This document shows positions 16,082 through 27,200 of a DNA stretch of 64,000 nt, one piece after another. The DNA comes from Ignavibacteriota bacterium (GTDB lineage Bacteria; Bacteroidota; Ignavibacteria; UBA10030; SZUA-254), in the NCBI GenBank assembly GCA_016212665.1, contig JACREZ010000032.1, forward strand, positions 191,566-255,565, given 5' to 3'. How positions within the stretch are numbered: position 1 is the stretch's first letter; each line of letters opens with the position of its first letter. The notes under the pieces were generated by a model, which had not been told where the DNA came from, searched no databases, and saw only the letters and a list, made by a program, of their open reading frames with translations. A program made the translations under genes and the position numbers.

Positions 16082-18940
16082 TCAGAACCTAAAAGTCAAA
16101 CCAAGTAAATACGTTCGTGGATTGAGATACCTCGCCGGATTGTAAGGAAACGCATCGACAGGATATGTTAGATCAGGATACAACGGGTCATTAACAGCAG
16201 GGCTCGGATATTGCGTATTGTCTCCGTACTCGTATGCCTTTCCCGTTATCGGGTTAACAATTTGTGAATTTTTTCTATCAAATATATTTTTGATTTCAAG
16301 ATTCATCGAAAGTTTTCCAAAACTCAAGTCAATAAATTTTTCGATGTTCAAATCTACATAAAACCAATCATCTCCCAACTCTGAAAGCGGATTTTTGTAA
16401 TCGGGTTGGTACATATTTCTCCCAATGAGTGAATCTACATCGTACAACGAATAGTAGGTATGTCGTTTTCCTGATTGATAAAACAGTCGTACAAAGATAT
16501 TCATGTTATCAAGTAAACCCTTCCCAAATCCGAATAATGGCTCGTTCTTTTTGGAAGTAACACCAATGTTCGCGCTGAATTGTAACGGTCGGTCAAATAT
16601 CATCGGGACTTCCTTAATGTTTTCTTCCAAACCTTGTGAAAGATTAAAAAGCGCTTCATCAGCAGACGAACTTTTTCCCGTTGCGATGGAGTACGAACCT
16701 GAGAGGGTCGCTCTCAGTTGTTGTGAAAATCTTGTTTTATATTCAAGTTCAATTCCCCGTACTCGACTGTAATCCTGATTGATATACGTTGTGAATGAAC
16801 CCCGGCGTTGGCTTGTTGCCCGAATAGTTCTTGATGTGATGTAATCAAAAATGTCTTTATAATAAGCCGTAACTGTCAAAACATCACTTTCGCCGAATTG
16901 ATTACGCAATCCGAGTTCGTAAGAGACAGTTGTTTCTGGATTCAGATTCGGGTTACCGACTGTTTGTGAAGATGACCTTGCACTTGTTTTTTCAAGTTTG
17001 GAATAGACAAATTGCGGACGTGGGAGTTTCGAGAAATGTCCATACGAGAAAAATAATGTTTGGTTATCTGAGACCGGGTGAGAAATACCGAGACGTGGAC
17101 TCATTCTAGCCTTGAATCTGGTATTAAACAAACTCATCGTTTCTTCGAAATATCCCTTAACGATTGATGGTGCAACATTGATTGAATCTGGATGAAGATT
17201 AAGTGCATCATCAACAAATTTTCCGGGGAACCAATAATCTAATCGTAATCCGAAATTGAGAATCATTCCCTTAATAGTAATATTATCTTGAGCGTAGAAT
17301 GCGCCCTGACTCGGGTAAGTAGTATAAACATCATTATTCAAACCGAGCGGCTTAAACCAAGGAGAAACAATATCAACCATTTGCATTTCCTGATAACGAT
17401 GCTCGACACCTGCTTTGAATTTATGCTTCTCTGTGAAATTATTGGTAAAGTCACCTTTGAATGTGTACTCGTTTAAATTATGGTCGCGCCATCGCGAAGG
17501 ATTTCCCACATCGTAAAATCCGTCTCCCGGGATAACACCGATTGTATCCTTTTCGATATTATAATAATCCACCGGAAGAGTTATTACGTCTCTGTATTCG
17601 TTGTATTGGTCAAAATATTTTCCGTTTGCATCGCCTCGAACGTGCGCCGAGTAACGACTGAACTTTAATTCATAAAAGGCTTTCGAACTCAGTGTATGCG
17701 TGAGTGCAAATGAGTGCTGGAAATTTTTTTGTGTAAACGTATTCGCGCTATCCGGGATATACATAAACTCGTATTGAAATCCAGGGTTCGGTTCCACACG
17801 GTCAAGAGTTGAGGAAACAGTCTGAGAGTTCTGGTCAATAATCAGAGAATGAGTAAACGCGTATGTCAACTTCACTATTGATGATGGTCTCCACGTCACT
17901 TTCGATAAAAGCGACCATACATTGCTTCGTCTCGGAGCGTACAATCGGTCATCATCAATGAGCGAAGAATTCAGTTGGTTCGGAGTAATGAGAATTCTTC
18001 TGTTTGTCGGTCTCCCACTGACAATTTCGTCAGCCCATCTGGTATAACTATCTGTAAAGTTGCCTGAGAGAGTAGTAAAAAATGAAAGTTTGCTTTGCTC
18101 AGTACCCAGGATTTGGTCAAGCATCAAAGGTCCGCTCAAACTTGCTTCAATAATGTCTGTGTTAAACGAATTGAGATTGAGATGGTCTTGCTTATAGCCG
18201 AGCGACCCACTGAACTTCGGGTCGCCGTCTTTCGTGGTGATGTTTACGATACCTGAAGTTGCCTGACCATACTCAGCATTGTAACCGCCTGAAATAACTT
18301 CCATTTCCTGAATTGCTGCTGGCGGAAGTTGTAATCCGAAACCCATTCCAGCAAGTGGGTCTTGCACTGAAACTCCATCTACCAGATATGCGTTTTCGTA
18401 GGCACGGCCGCCACGGATATGAATTTCATTATCTGACTGAACAACACCTGCCTGCATCGAAACAATATCCTGTACACTCTTTACTGCCGCAATCTGAATA
18501 TCCTCGCTTGTCAGTGAACGCCTGCTTTGTGTTTCTTCAAGATTGAACAACGGTTTCTCACCTACAATTACCATTTCCTGCCCGATACTGAGTACCGTTT
18601 CCTCCATCCTGATATCAAGAGTTGTTTTTTCATTGGCAACAACCTTCACGGATGAATATTGCATTGACTTATACCCCAACAACGAAACTTCAACGACGTA
18701 TGTTCCGGGATTCACGTTTACGATTGTAAACTTTCCATCAAAATCACTCGCCGCACCATAATACGTTCCCTTCACCATCACGTTTACACTGGGAAGAGGT
18801 TCTTTACTCTTTGCATCAACGACGGTTCCGGTAATTGTACCTTTCGCTTGGGCAAACAGAGTCTCGTTGTGAAAAATAAACAATACACACAAGAACAGAA
18901 GTGCAAGGTTGACAGTGAATGAAGAGTTGTTCTTTTTCAT
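16082..18940 (-). CDS. TonB-dependent outer-membrane receptor
   Basis: 952 residues. A signal peptide is followed by a carboxypeptidase-regulatory-like domain (GTVVDAKSKEPLPSVNVMVKG, about 35-115), a plug (SVQDIVSMQAGVV, IHIRGGRAYENAYLVDGVSV, about 150-230), and a 22-strand-type barrel closing in LLGLTFRF. It imports an unknown ligand across the outer membrane using TonB energy. Its gene overlaps the lipoprotein gene upstream by 4 bases (ATGA), which points to coupled translation. No SusD-like partner is present; instead the neighbours are propeller lipoproteins and a PorV-like protein. Confidence 0.9.
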   Translation of the reverse strand: MKKNNSSFTVNLALLFLCVLFIFHNETLFAQAKGTITGTVVDAKSKEPLPSVNVMVKGTYYGAASDFDGKFTIVNVNPGTYVVEVSLLGYKSMQYSSVKVVANEKTTLDIRMEETVLSIGQEMVIVGEKPLFNLEETQSRRSLTSEDIQIAAVKSVQDIVSMQAGVVQSDNEIHIRGGRAYENAYLVDGVSVQDPLAGMGFGLQLPPAAIQEMEVISGGYNAEYGQATSGIVNITTKDGDPKFSGSLGYKQDHLNLNSFNTDIIEASLSGPLMLDQILGTEQSKLSFFTTLSGNFTDSYTRWADEIVSGRPTNRRILITPNQLNSSLIDDDRLYAPRRSNVWSLLSKVTWRPSSIVKLTYAFTHSLIIDQNSQTVSSTLDRVEPNPGFQYEFMYIPDSANTFTQKNFQHSFALTHTLSSKAFYELKFSRYSAHVRGDANGKYFDQYNEYRDVITLPVDYYNIEKDTIGVIPGDGFYDVGNPSRWRDHNLNEYTFKGDFTNNFTEKHKFKAGVEHRYQEMQMVDIVSPWFKPLGLNNDVYTTYPSQGAFYAQDNITIKGMILNFGLRLDYWFPGKFVDDALNLHPDSINVAPSIVKGYFEETMSLFNTRFKARMSPRLGISHPVSDNQTLFFSYGHFSKLPRPQFVYSKLEKTSARSSSQTVGNPNLNPETTVSYELGLRNQFGESDVLTVTAYYKDIFDYITSRTIRATSQRRGSFTTYINQDYSRVRGIELEYKTRFSQQLRATLSGSYSIATGKSSSADEALFNLSQGLEENIKEVPMIFDRPLQFSANIGVTSKKNEPLFGFGKGLLDNMNIFVRLFYQSGKRHTYYSLYDVDSLIGRNMYQPDYKNPLSELGDDWFYVDLNIEKFIDLSFGKLSMNLEIKNIFDRKNSQIVNPITGKAYEYGDNTQYPSPAVNDPLYPDLTYPVDAFPYNPARYLNPRTYLLGLTFRF

Positions 18941-21561
18941 CGCAGATTAAACTCCTCGAACAACACGTGCTCAAGAAAATCCTTTACCGTGTTCGCTCCG
19001 TTTAACCGATGCAAAGGTAAACCAAGAAATACAAACGATTTCGCGCCATCAATAATTCCAACATTGATATTTCCTTGCGGCTGAGTACTCCATGAACTTC
19101 CTCCATTCGAAGTGGAAAGAATTGTTCCAAACGAACCAACTCCCCAGCCAGTATCATTCGAAGAAAAGAAAATCCCGTAGAGATGTTGAGTAACTCCGGT
19201 CGGAACGGTTATCCAAGTAGTTCCTCCATTAGTTGATTTGAAAACAACTCCGTTTGTACCGCTAATCCAGATGTTTGAATTATCAAAGAAAAATATTGAA
19301 TGCAAATCAGAAGCAGTTCCAAGTGTAAATTCGTTGCTGTTCCATGTAGTTCCGTTGTCAGTTGAGTTAAGCCGGACAACCTGTCCCCTATCCCCTACAA
19401 TGATTGCATTGTATGTATCGGTAAAGGCGAGAGCATTTAAATCTTTAGTAGAAATACTTTGCTTTGACTGCCAGGTAGAACCACCGTTCGTGGTTGTAAG
19501 AATCAAACCTCCATCACTAACACTAATTCCGATTTGTTCTGTTGAAAACCGGACTGCATTTAGTGTTTGTTCAGTCCCGCTTGTTTGCGATTGCCAGTTT
19601 TGTCCTCCATCCGTTGTACGAATAATCAAACCATAATTTCCAACAACAGCGCCATGAGTGTTTGATATAAAATGAACATCAGTAAGGTCAGCAAATGTCA
19701 CGAGGGAGCGGTTTATCCACGTTGTACCACCGTTTGTTGTTTGAAACATTGTCCCGGTATTGCCAACTGTCCATCCGTTATTTCTGTTAATCATCTGAAT
19801 TGCGTTCAGCGTATCACCGTTTCCTTCGGTTTGACTTTCCCAACTAACACCGCCATTTGACGTGTGATAAATTATTCCGTTTACACCGCAAGCCCAGACA
19901 TGGGTAAGTTCTCCACTGACTGCACGGAACTCACCTAAAGTTACTCCGTGTGCATAGCGAATGGGAAGCCGCGTATCTTCCTGAACATGATAGATGTACC
20001 TGCTGTCAGGTCGCTTATACACAGGACGCATGTATAAAGTATGTGTCGGAACATTTGTATTGAACATCAGATTCGGGAATATATCGGGGTCAGAAGAATC
20101 GGCATAAACATATGAACCGCCAGGCAACCGAGTATCGCCTTGTGCTGGTAACAATCTACTCGGTGTGACAAGGTCAACAGGACTAATGCTATCAATTGGA
20201 GCGAAATCTTTCAACGCACCTGATGGGTCTATCGAAGTTTCAAACATCGTTGAGTAAATTACTTTTCCCGGATGATTAGGATTGTGGATGTATTCGTACA
20301 ACGGGATTTGTGCAACATTCAAACTCGGATACGGGTCGGTGTACCAAAAAACAACATCGAACAAATGCAATGTAAAAATCATCGCCGGGTCGAAAAATGG
20401 GGGTACATTCTTACTGATAAGAGCGTCTTTTTTATTTTGAGCAGAAAGTCCACGCGCCACATTCATTACTTCAAACTGGGCGAACTCCCCTCCAAGAACT
20501 TGCGGGAAGATGGAACGATAAAATGTCAAAGCGTTCACGCTATCAGAGACGATATAATCAGACACAATCAGTAATTTACCTTGGGGTTTCTTCACATACC
20601 ACTTTCCACTCCCTTGTGGCATTCCGATATAGTGACTTGAGTCTCCTGCGACATCAATTGCCTGCACGAAGAAACGATTCATGTCGTTCAATTTTAATCC
20701 GCCTATGGTGCCCACCTTCACAGGAGGAGTTTTATACGTACCGGTGTAAACATCTGCACTAACAATGCTTGTGGTAGTATCGCTCACAGAACGTGGAACA
20801 ACAAGAGTAATGAGTTTGACAGTGCCGGGTAAAATAATTTGGTGTGATGGATTGATAGTATCATTCAATCCAACAACATATTTGGAAATAGTTTGGTCGC
20901 CATCAGCATCGGTCCCATACCACGCGAATGTTGCGGCAGTAAAGGTTGTTTCAGGTTGTTTGAAAACTTCTGCTTGTGTGTTCGGGTCAACTGCGAAATA
21001 TATTTTCGGTGGTTGATTTTTCAATGGCATTGGTTGTGTCGCACCTTTCGGGTCAACAGCATTTTCAATTCCGTGCAAATAAACATCATTGCCATCGAAC
21101 ATTCCATTTTCGTTTTTATCCCAATACGGTGAAGGAGAAAATCGAACTAACGCATTTGAAAAAAACGGTGTGTCTTGTTTTGACTGAGGAACAGGAATTG
21201 AGAATGTATTATCTACAGCACGAATCGCAATATGGAATGTATCTTGTTTCGTCAATAAAGGAAAGGAAACAAGAGAATCAGTTTTTGTCGTAAATCTCCA
21301 GCCAATTGTATCGGGTGAAGGCAGTTGCCCCGCTGAATCCAAGAACTTGCCTAATGCAAACAAATATCCCTTAACAACACCATCTCCATCTTCGCCCCAC
21401 CAATGTATTCGCTGACGACTATTTCCTTCATGAATCATTGTATCGGGAAATATCCAGAAAAAAGTTTTGGGCTTTTTATTCGGTAACGGTCTGTCTTCTT
21501 CATTTTTACATGCAAACAAAAAAACAGTAAGAATCAAACAAAAGCGAAGAAACAATTTCAT
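18937..21561 (-). CDS. Lipoprotein with YCF48-like propeller inserted in an unknown domain
   Basis: 874 residues with lipobox LFAC (Cys 18). Residues about 25-330 are Ig/Fn3-like strands. From about 330, GKLLIVSDYIVSDSVNALTF starts an alpha/beta domain that is interrupted near residue 515. There a propeller of about six YCF48-type blades (NGGTTWINR, DGGQNWQSQ, NGGSTWQSK) runs to about 825. The last 45 residues (FVFLGLPLHRLNGANTVKDF) look like the closing strand and helix of the interrupted domain. The gene overlaps both neighbours by 4 bases. Surface-exposed lipoprotein, function unknown. Confidence 0.75.
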   Translation of the reverse strand: MKLFLRFCLILTVFLFACKNEEDRPLPNKKPKTFFWIFPDTMIHEGNSRQRIHWWGEDGDGVVKGYLFALGKFLDSAGQLPSPDTIGWRFTTKTDSLVSFPLLTKQDTFHIAIRAVDNTFSIPVPQSKQDTPFFSNALVRFSPSPYWDKNENGMFDGNDVYLHGIENAVDPKGATQPMPLKNQPPKIYFAVDPNTQAEVFKQPETTFTAATFAWYGTDADGDQTISKYVVGLNDTINPSHQIILPGTVKLITLVVPRSVSDTTTSIVSADVYTGTYKTPPVKVGTIGGLKLNDMNRFFVQAIDVAGDSSHYIGMPQGSGKWYVKKPQGKLLIVSDYIVSDSVNALTFYRSIFPQVLGGEFAQFEVMNVARGLSAQNKKDALISKNVPPFFDPAMIFTLHLFDVVFWYTDPYPSLNVAQIPLYEYIHNPNHPGKVIYSTMFETSIDPSGALKDFAPIDSISPVDLVTPSRLLPAQGDTRLPGGSYVYADSSDPDIFPNLMFNTNVPTHTLYMRPVYKRPDSRYIYHVQEDTRLPIRYAHGVTLGEFRAVSGELTHVWACGVNGIIYHTSNGGVSWESQTEGNGDTLNAIQMINRNNGWTVGNTGTMFQTTNGGTTWINRSLVTFADLTDVHFISNTHGAVVGNYGLIIRTTDGGQNWQSQTSGTEQTLNAVRFSTEQIGISVSDGGLILTTTNGGSTWQSKQSISTKDLNALAFTDTYNAIIVGDRGQVVRLNSTDNGTTWNSNEFTLGTASDLHSIFFFDNSNIWISGTNGVVFKSTNGGTTWITVPTGVTQHLYGIFFSSNDTGWGVGSFGTILSTSNGGSSWSTQPQGNINVGIIDGAKSFVFLGLPLHRLNGANTVKDFLEHVLFEEFNLR

Positions 21562-23816
21562 TTTATCACCAGGAACTTTCCTCGTTTGATTTCCCCTGTA
21601 GTTCTATCTTCTACCGTGAAGAGATACAGTCCGGTTGCAATTGCCTGGTCATTTTTTGTGATTAAATCCCACGCATGTTCACCACCGGCAAATTGTGCTT
21701 TCGTTGAAGCATCTCCATACTGATTAAACCACTCAATCTCCGCCCCATCATACGATGAACCTTCATGTTCAAGTTCAGTAACGACATCACCAGCGAGTGT
21801 ATAAATTCTAATAAGACAACGCTCCGGTAAATTGTAAAAGTAAATCTTTCTGAGTCGTTCTTTACCACCATCCCAATACGCATTGACATAATAGGGATTC
21901 GGGTACACACCAACTTCATCTGATGAAACGGATGTAGGAGTAGTGCCGGGAACCAACCGCAATAACGACTTGGAACTTTCAAGACTAGTTACATTGGAGT
22001 CACCCTTATCATACGCTGTAACTGCATAGATATATTGCCATCCGTTCAAATGTTCAACATTAGAGCCAGCGGGGGGAAAACGATACCAGTATCGAGTTGC
22101 TCGAATTGTATCACAGACTGTTATTCCCGCACTATCTCTACAACTTACAGAATCCGGTTCAAAGGTTAATGGCTCATCGAGTAAAATATTTCCAAAACCT
22201 GTATTATAGCCAATGTCGTTATCAGTTCTGTCGAATTCGCCAACCAATTGCAGATTCAATAAAAAGTTTTCGTGGTCAAGAAAATCTTTTCCCGTTCCTG
22301 AACGATAAATTCTGTAACCTTCAAAATCTTTCGAACCACTAATCGGGTCAATAGATTCTTCGGCTGTTGTTTTGTCCCAATAGATGGTGATAGATTGGTC
22401 TTTCACTTCCGCACGAACTTTCGGTCTGCGCGGCGGAGTTGGTAATAAATATCGCGTTACTTTTCCGTCCGGCTCATACCTCAACCCAACTTCTGTTGGA
22501 GAAACAGAATCGCGACGGGCGATGTCTTCACCGTCGTCCAAAATATTGTTGCCGTTTGCGTCCTCGCCGTTGTAGGCTTGCTGAGCCCACGAGGCATTTG
22601 CGTACAAATTCTTTCGCTGTTCAACTTTATCGAATTGTGGTTGTTCACTTCCGAATTTACTGGCACACACAACTGCAAACACAACTTCTAATGTATCGTT
22701 GGGTTCTAATCTACTAAAAGGACCAGTTGAAAGAAGATACGTTGCATTACGGGGTGTGGTCCTGAGCGTCGCAAGTAAGTTTCTTGGCATTGTCCTAGTC
22801 ATTCTTGAGTAACGACTTAATACTTCCCGGGCATTCCAGTCATCAGTGGGAGAAAGAAATTCTTCTTCACCGCTATTTAATCGAAATGTCCAAGCATTGT
22901 AATAGGTACGTTTGAATAAATCAGCAAGAGAATCAACTCCCGATGGAAACGGAGTTGTGCCAAGTAATTTTAATCCTACATAACTATCAGCAGGCTTGAT
23001 TCCGGGGCGACCATCAAAATCAAATGAATAAGCCATCCGGTTGAGGGAATCGTATCCTTGTCCGGTTCTCTCAAAATAACCAACCGTTCCCGGGATTACA
23101 CCACCAACCCGACTCGTGTTCCTCACTACCGCATTGTTCCAAAATCCTACGTAGACCGAATCAAGCGTGTCCGGACTTGCATTATAGATTTGATAACGAA
23201 GAATGGTAAAAAAGTCTGCAAAAGGAAAATTCCATGCATAACTTTCCTGATGGATTGTAATTTTCAATGGACTATGATAAAGAATTGAATCGCCTGTTGC
23301 AGGAACACGCGTATTCGTGTCAAGATAATCACAAATAAAATCCTGATGACTGACGGCATTCAGACTAAATTTTGCCGTTAATGGGCGATCATCAGCCAAT
23401 GATGATAGTTCAGTCATGGTATCGCCAGAAATTGTCGTGTATTCATTTCCTTCGCCGCCCCTTCGCGAACCGCCCGCCCTATCCGTAGTACCCGTAGAGA
23501 CGAGGTATTGGTTATTTCTCGAATCATTTGAATCAGCGGTAAGTACAAGCGCTCCGACCCAGATACCTCCTTGATAAATGTGTTCCTTAAAACTTCCCCG
23601 AGGATATTCACAGGAAGGTTGAGATGGCCAACGACTATTTCTAGTTCCGATGGTTCCAAAATTTGTAATCGTGAGACCTATTTGCCCTACTGTAGTATAT
23701 TTATTTTCAATATCATCTGTCACTTTAGGAAAAAGTAACGGTTGTGAATAACTTTCAGAGAAGAGAAAAGTAAACATTGCAAAAACAACAAAGAAAAGTT
23801 TTCGGAGAACTTTCAT
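21558..23816 (-). CDS. Large secreted protein with Fn3-like and C-terminal sorting-like domain
   Basis: 752 residues; signal peptide ending at SYSQ. The mature protein carries PRGSFKEHIYQGGIWVGALV near the start, an Fn3-type segment at about 470-640 (ITIYWDKTTAEESIDP, DFEGYRIYRSGTGKDF), and ends in a FlgD/T9SS-like domain (VGVYPNPYYVNAYWDG, RIYTLAGDVVTEL, GLYLFTVEDRTTGE). Such ends direct export through the type IX pathway in this lineage. It is the first gene of the six-gene operon, 40 bases behind a strong promoter match. Role not known; likely a surface or extracellular structural or binding protein. Confidence 0.75.
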   Translation of the reverse strand: MKVLRKLFFVVFAMFTFLFSESYSQPLLFPKVTDDIENKYTTVGQIGLTITNFGTIGTRNSRWPSQPSCEYPRGSFKEHIYQGGIWVGALVLTADSNDSRNNQYLVSTGTTDRAGGSRRGGEGNEYTTISGDTMTELSSLADDRPLTAKFSLNAVSHQDFICDYLDTNTRVPATGDSILYHSPLKITIHQESYAWNFPFADFFTILRYQIYNASPDTLDSVYVGFWNNAVVRNTSRVGGVIPGTVGYFERTGQGYDSLNRMAYSFDFDGRPGIKPADSYVGLKLLGTTPFPSGVDSLADLFKRTYYNAWTFRLNSGEEEFLSPTDDWNAREVLSRYSRMTRTMPRNLLATLRTTPRNATYLLSTGPFSRLEPNDTLEVVFAVVCASKFGSEQPQFDKVEQRKNLYANASWAQQAYNGEDANGNNILDDGEDIARRDSVSPTEVGLRYEPDGKVTRYLLPTPPRRPKVRAEVKDQSITIYWDKTTAEESIDPISGSKDFEGYRIYRSGTGKDFLDHENFLLNLQLVGEFDRTDNDIGYNTGFGNILLDEPLTFEPDSVSCRDSAGITVCDTIRATRYWYRFPPAGSNVEHLNGWQYIYAVTAYDKGDSNVTSLESSKSLLRLVPGTTPTSVSSDEVGVYPNPYYVNAYWDGGKERLRKIYFYNLPERCLIRIYTLAGDVVTELEHEGSSYDGAEIEWFNQYGDASTKAQFAGGEHAWDLITKNDQAIATGLYLFTVEDRTTGEIKRGKFLVIK

Positions 23817-23862
23817 AGTGTTGTTTTATGGGGGTATAGCTTGGACATAAGAAATCGTGTTG

Positions 23863-23893
23863 CAAATATAGATGAATTTCAAAGAATGTCCAA
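23863..23893 (-). promoter_or_regulatory. Bacteroidota-type promoter of the surface-protein operon
   Basis: On the minus strand: TTG (23893-23891), 20 bases, then TATATTTG (23870-23863), a full match to TAnnTTTG. The start site would be near 23856, leaving a leader of about 40 bases. Confidence 0.65.
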
Positions 23894-24026
23894 AAAGAAA
23901 ATCAGAAAATAATTTTCCACTCAACTTTTCATAGTCGTGAGTGAAATGTTCTGTTATATTTTTGTCATTCAATTTTTGTGAACATGATTTCACTTAAGTA
24001 TGAAAAATAATTTCTCATAGAAAGTG

Positions 24027-24057
24027 TTGACTGTTAATAAATGAATCCGTATTTTTG
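24027..24057 (+). promoter_or_regulatory. Bacteroidota-type promoter upstream of a short terminated transcript
   Basis: TTG at 24027-24029, 20 bases, TATTTTTG at 24050-24057, a full match to TAnnTTTG with the same spacing as other promoters in this window. Start site expected near 24064. Confidence 0.6.
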
Positions 24058-24063
24058 TGCTGT

Positions 24064-24152
24064 AATTTTTTTCTATTCATGCTTTCTCCCTAGGGCATGG
24101 ATAGACTCCACACAGACGCTCAGGTATGCCCCCGACCTGAGCGTTTTTTTTT
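24064..24152 (+). ncRNA. Candidate small RNA or attenuating leader, about 89 nt
   Basis: A complete short transcription unit lies between two divergent genes: a good promoter just upstream and a strong intrinsic terminator at 24116-24152. The RNA would hold one 5' hairpin (CATGC...GCATG, 24079-24099, with CCCTAGGG inside) and the terminator hairpin. It ends 93 bases before the M1 peptidase start, so it is either a free-standing sRNA or a leader whose terminator controls read-through into that gene. No known riboswitch class is recognised. Confidence 0.45.
24116..24152 (+). terminator. Intrinsic terminator
   Basis: ACGCTCAGGT (24116-24125) and ACCTGAGCGT (24135-24144) form a perfect 10-bp stem with a 9-base loop, followed by nine T. 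Confidence 0.85.
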
Positions 24153-24244
24153 GGACTTTCCTTCTTGCAACCTCTTTTCTTTTTTCCTATTTTCTCATCG
24201 TTCGGTGTAACATAATTATTTACAGAACTATAACTTTTATATAC

Positions 24245-27200
24245 ATGAAACACTTATTTGTTTTCCTCCTTCTCATTCCATCAGTATTGCTTGCTGAAAA
24301 TTATTGGCAACAACATGTTCATTATAAAATTGATGCAACTCTTGACCCGAAGTCACACAAGATTTTTGGCAAAGAAAAACTTATCTATACAAATAATTCA
24401 CCTGATACTTTGAAAGAAATTTATTTTCGTTTGTACTGGAATTATTTCACTGAAGGAAGTCGAGGTGAAGAACTTGCCCGGCGTGCAAAATACTACTGGC
24501 ATGAAAGTTCAGGAGGAACTACGATTAATAAATTTTCTATCGTTGATGGTGAAAGTGAAATTTCTCCCAAATATTCAATTGATAATACAATCATGAGAAT
24601 TGAATTACCTTCTCCCTTACCTCCATCGAGCGTAATTACATTTTCGGTAGATTGGACTGGTAAAATCCCACAGGGTGGTAATCGAACCGGACATGATGGT
24701 CGGGATTATGATATCGCACAATGGTACCCGCAAATCTCGTGTTATGATAAATACGGATGGGACAAAAGCCAATACCTGGGACCTGCGGAGTTTCATAATG
24801 ATTATGGAACATTTGATGTCAACATCACTCTACCAAAAAGTTTTACGCTTGGGTTTACGGGTGAATTAACAAATCCTGAAGAAGTGTACGCCGATAGCAT
24901 CAGGCAAAAACTTCTCGATGCAACTGGTAAAACCGAAACTGTGCGCATTGCGGATTACTCAACGACACAATGGAAGAACGGAGAAGACTCAACAAATATT
25001 ACATGGAAATTTCATGCAGAAAATGTTCGCGACTTCGCCTGGTCGGCAAACGAAAATTATATCTGGGATGTCGCTCATTACAACCCGAACGATGGTCAAC
25101 AGGAAGTTACCATTCACTCACTTTACTTTCCCGATAAGGCAGAGTTCTGGAAAAACGCCGCAGAGTATGGACGCTTTTCGATTCAGTTCTTCAGTGAACA
25201 CTTTGGAAGATACCCATACAAAAATTGCTTCGTTGTTGAAGGTCCGATTGGTGGTGGAATGGAATATCCCGGAATAACATTCATAGGACATTACGGTGAT
25301 AAAAATTCCCACTCTCCGTTCGGAGTAATTGCACACGAGGTGGGACACAACTGGTTTCCGATGATTGTAGGTAGTAACGAAACTAACTTCGCATTTATGG
25401 ATGAAGGATTTGCTACGTTCATGACTGCAAAAGCGACTGAGGAATATTGGGGAAGATATGACAATTCATTTATCTGGACTGAGTGGTATCAAAAGTTTTT
25501 TGCATTTCCGAATGACAATGTTCGCGATGCAATCCAGCGTGAATCAATTGAACTCGCTCAATCTGGTTATGAGGAACCAATTGCCACACATATTTACAGG
25601 TTTACTGAATCTCACTACGGAACTTCGATATACTCAAAAACTGCCGCATCATTATACATGCTTGAATATGTTCTGGGCGATTCCTTGTTCGAAACTGTTA
25701 TGAAAGAATATTACCGCAAATGGCAATTCAAGTTAGTGTATCCGGAAAATTTTTATTCAACAATTCATGAAGTGAGTCGAAACAGAGATTTGCGCTGGTT
25801 TTTCGACCAATGGTACGACCGGACATTTACTTGTGATTATGGAATATGTGGTTTGGATTATGAACTCTCTAACAACAATAACGAGCCTGTTTATAAAACA
25901 AAGTTCCATATTTACCGACTGGGAAAAGCAATCATGCCGCTTGATGTTCAAATCGAAATGGCTGACGGAAACAAACGAACTGTTTATATCCCGGTTGATA
26001 AATGGTTCAATGCAGAGGTTGATTTCGATACAACAATTGAACTCCCGGCAAAACCTGTTCGTGCAGAAATTAATCCCGACGGACGAATTCTTGACATGAA
26101 TCGACTGAACAATAGAACAGGGTTCGTCAAGACAAAAATTGAATTCGATAATACAATGATGAGTATCGCTCCAATCAATGCTTACAATCTTCGCTGGCGT
26201 CCATCCTTCTGGTATACCGATGAAGGAGGAATGAACTTGGGATACAAGGTCACCGGTTCGTACTTGGAGGATTTAAGTCGTTTTACTTTTTATCAATTGT
26301 ACAACACGCGTGAACAAACGTTCAACTACGATTTGTCACTCTCTCATAACATGTATAAAATTTCTCCTATCACTTCATTCGATGCGCGTGCTTATACACT
26401 CGAAGGAAGAACAGGATATGCGCTTGTGCTCAATAAAGGATTCAGAAACAGTTACTCTGTTCCTCCCTATCATAACCTTCACTTGCAGTACGCATTTAGT
26501 GAACTCATGAATAAAGATTACTTACTCAATCCATTTGTTTGGGACGAAGGAAAGTTACACAGAATTATTGCTGGCTACACCTATTTCAACCGCGGACAAA
26601 ATTGGACAGTGAATGCAGCTGTTTATGCAGAAGGTTCTTCTTCATTATTTGGACAAAGCGATTTCCAATATTCAAAAAGAACAGTTGAACTGAAATCCAA
26701 TATTACACTCCCCAACGGTTCGGTGCTTGGAGTTCGGGTTTACAACGGTGTCGGTTTTGGGAATATTCCGCAACAAGTCAAATTTTATGCAGGCGGTTCA
26801 TCACCTCTCGAACATTACAACGCGGCGTTTCTACGAAGCAAAGGAATGTTACCGACTGAAATCCGTGACCACGCGTTTGCACCCGGCGGAGGAAATGTTC
26901 GCGGATATTATTCTTCGATGATTTCGGGAGAAAAGATTGACGCATTCAATCTCGAATGGAAATGGAACTCGACCTTCCCATGGTACAATATGAAAATCCC
27001 TTATGCGAATTATGTTTTGAAATATTTCCGCGGCTCCCTCTTTCTTGACGCCGCACGACTCTCCCGGTCGAACGAACGACTCTGGGATGAACGGTTCGAA
27101 CTTGATTTCGGAATCGGATTCAGATTAGCATCGTTAAATTCCCTACTCGGAGAAGCGGCACAATCAAACATTTTCACCGGACTTGGGTTGAGAACTCTAC

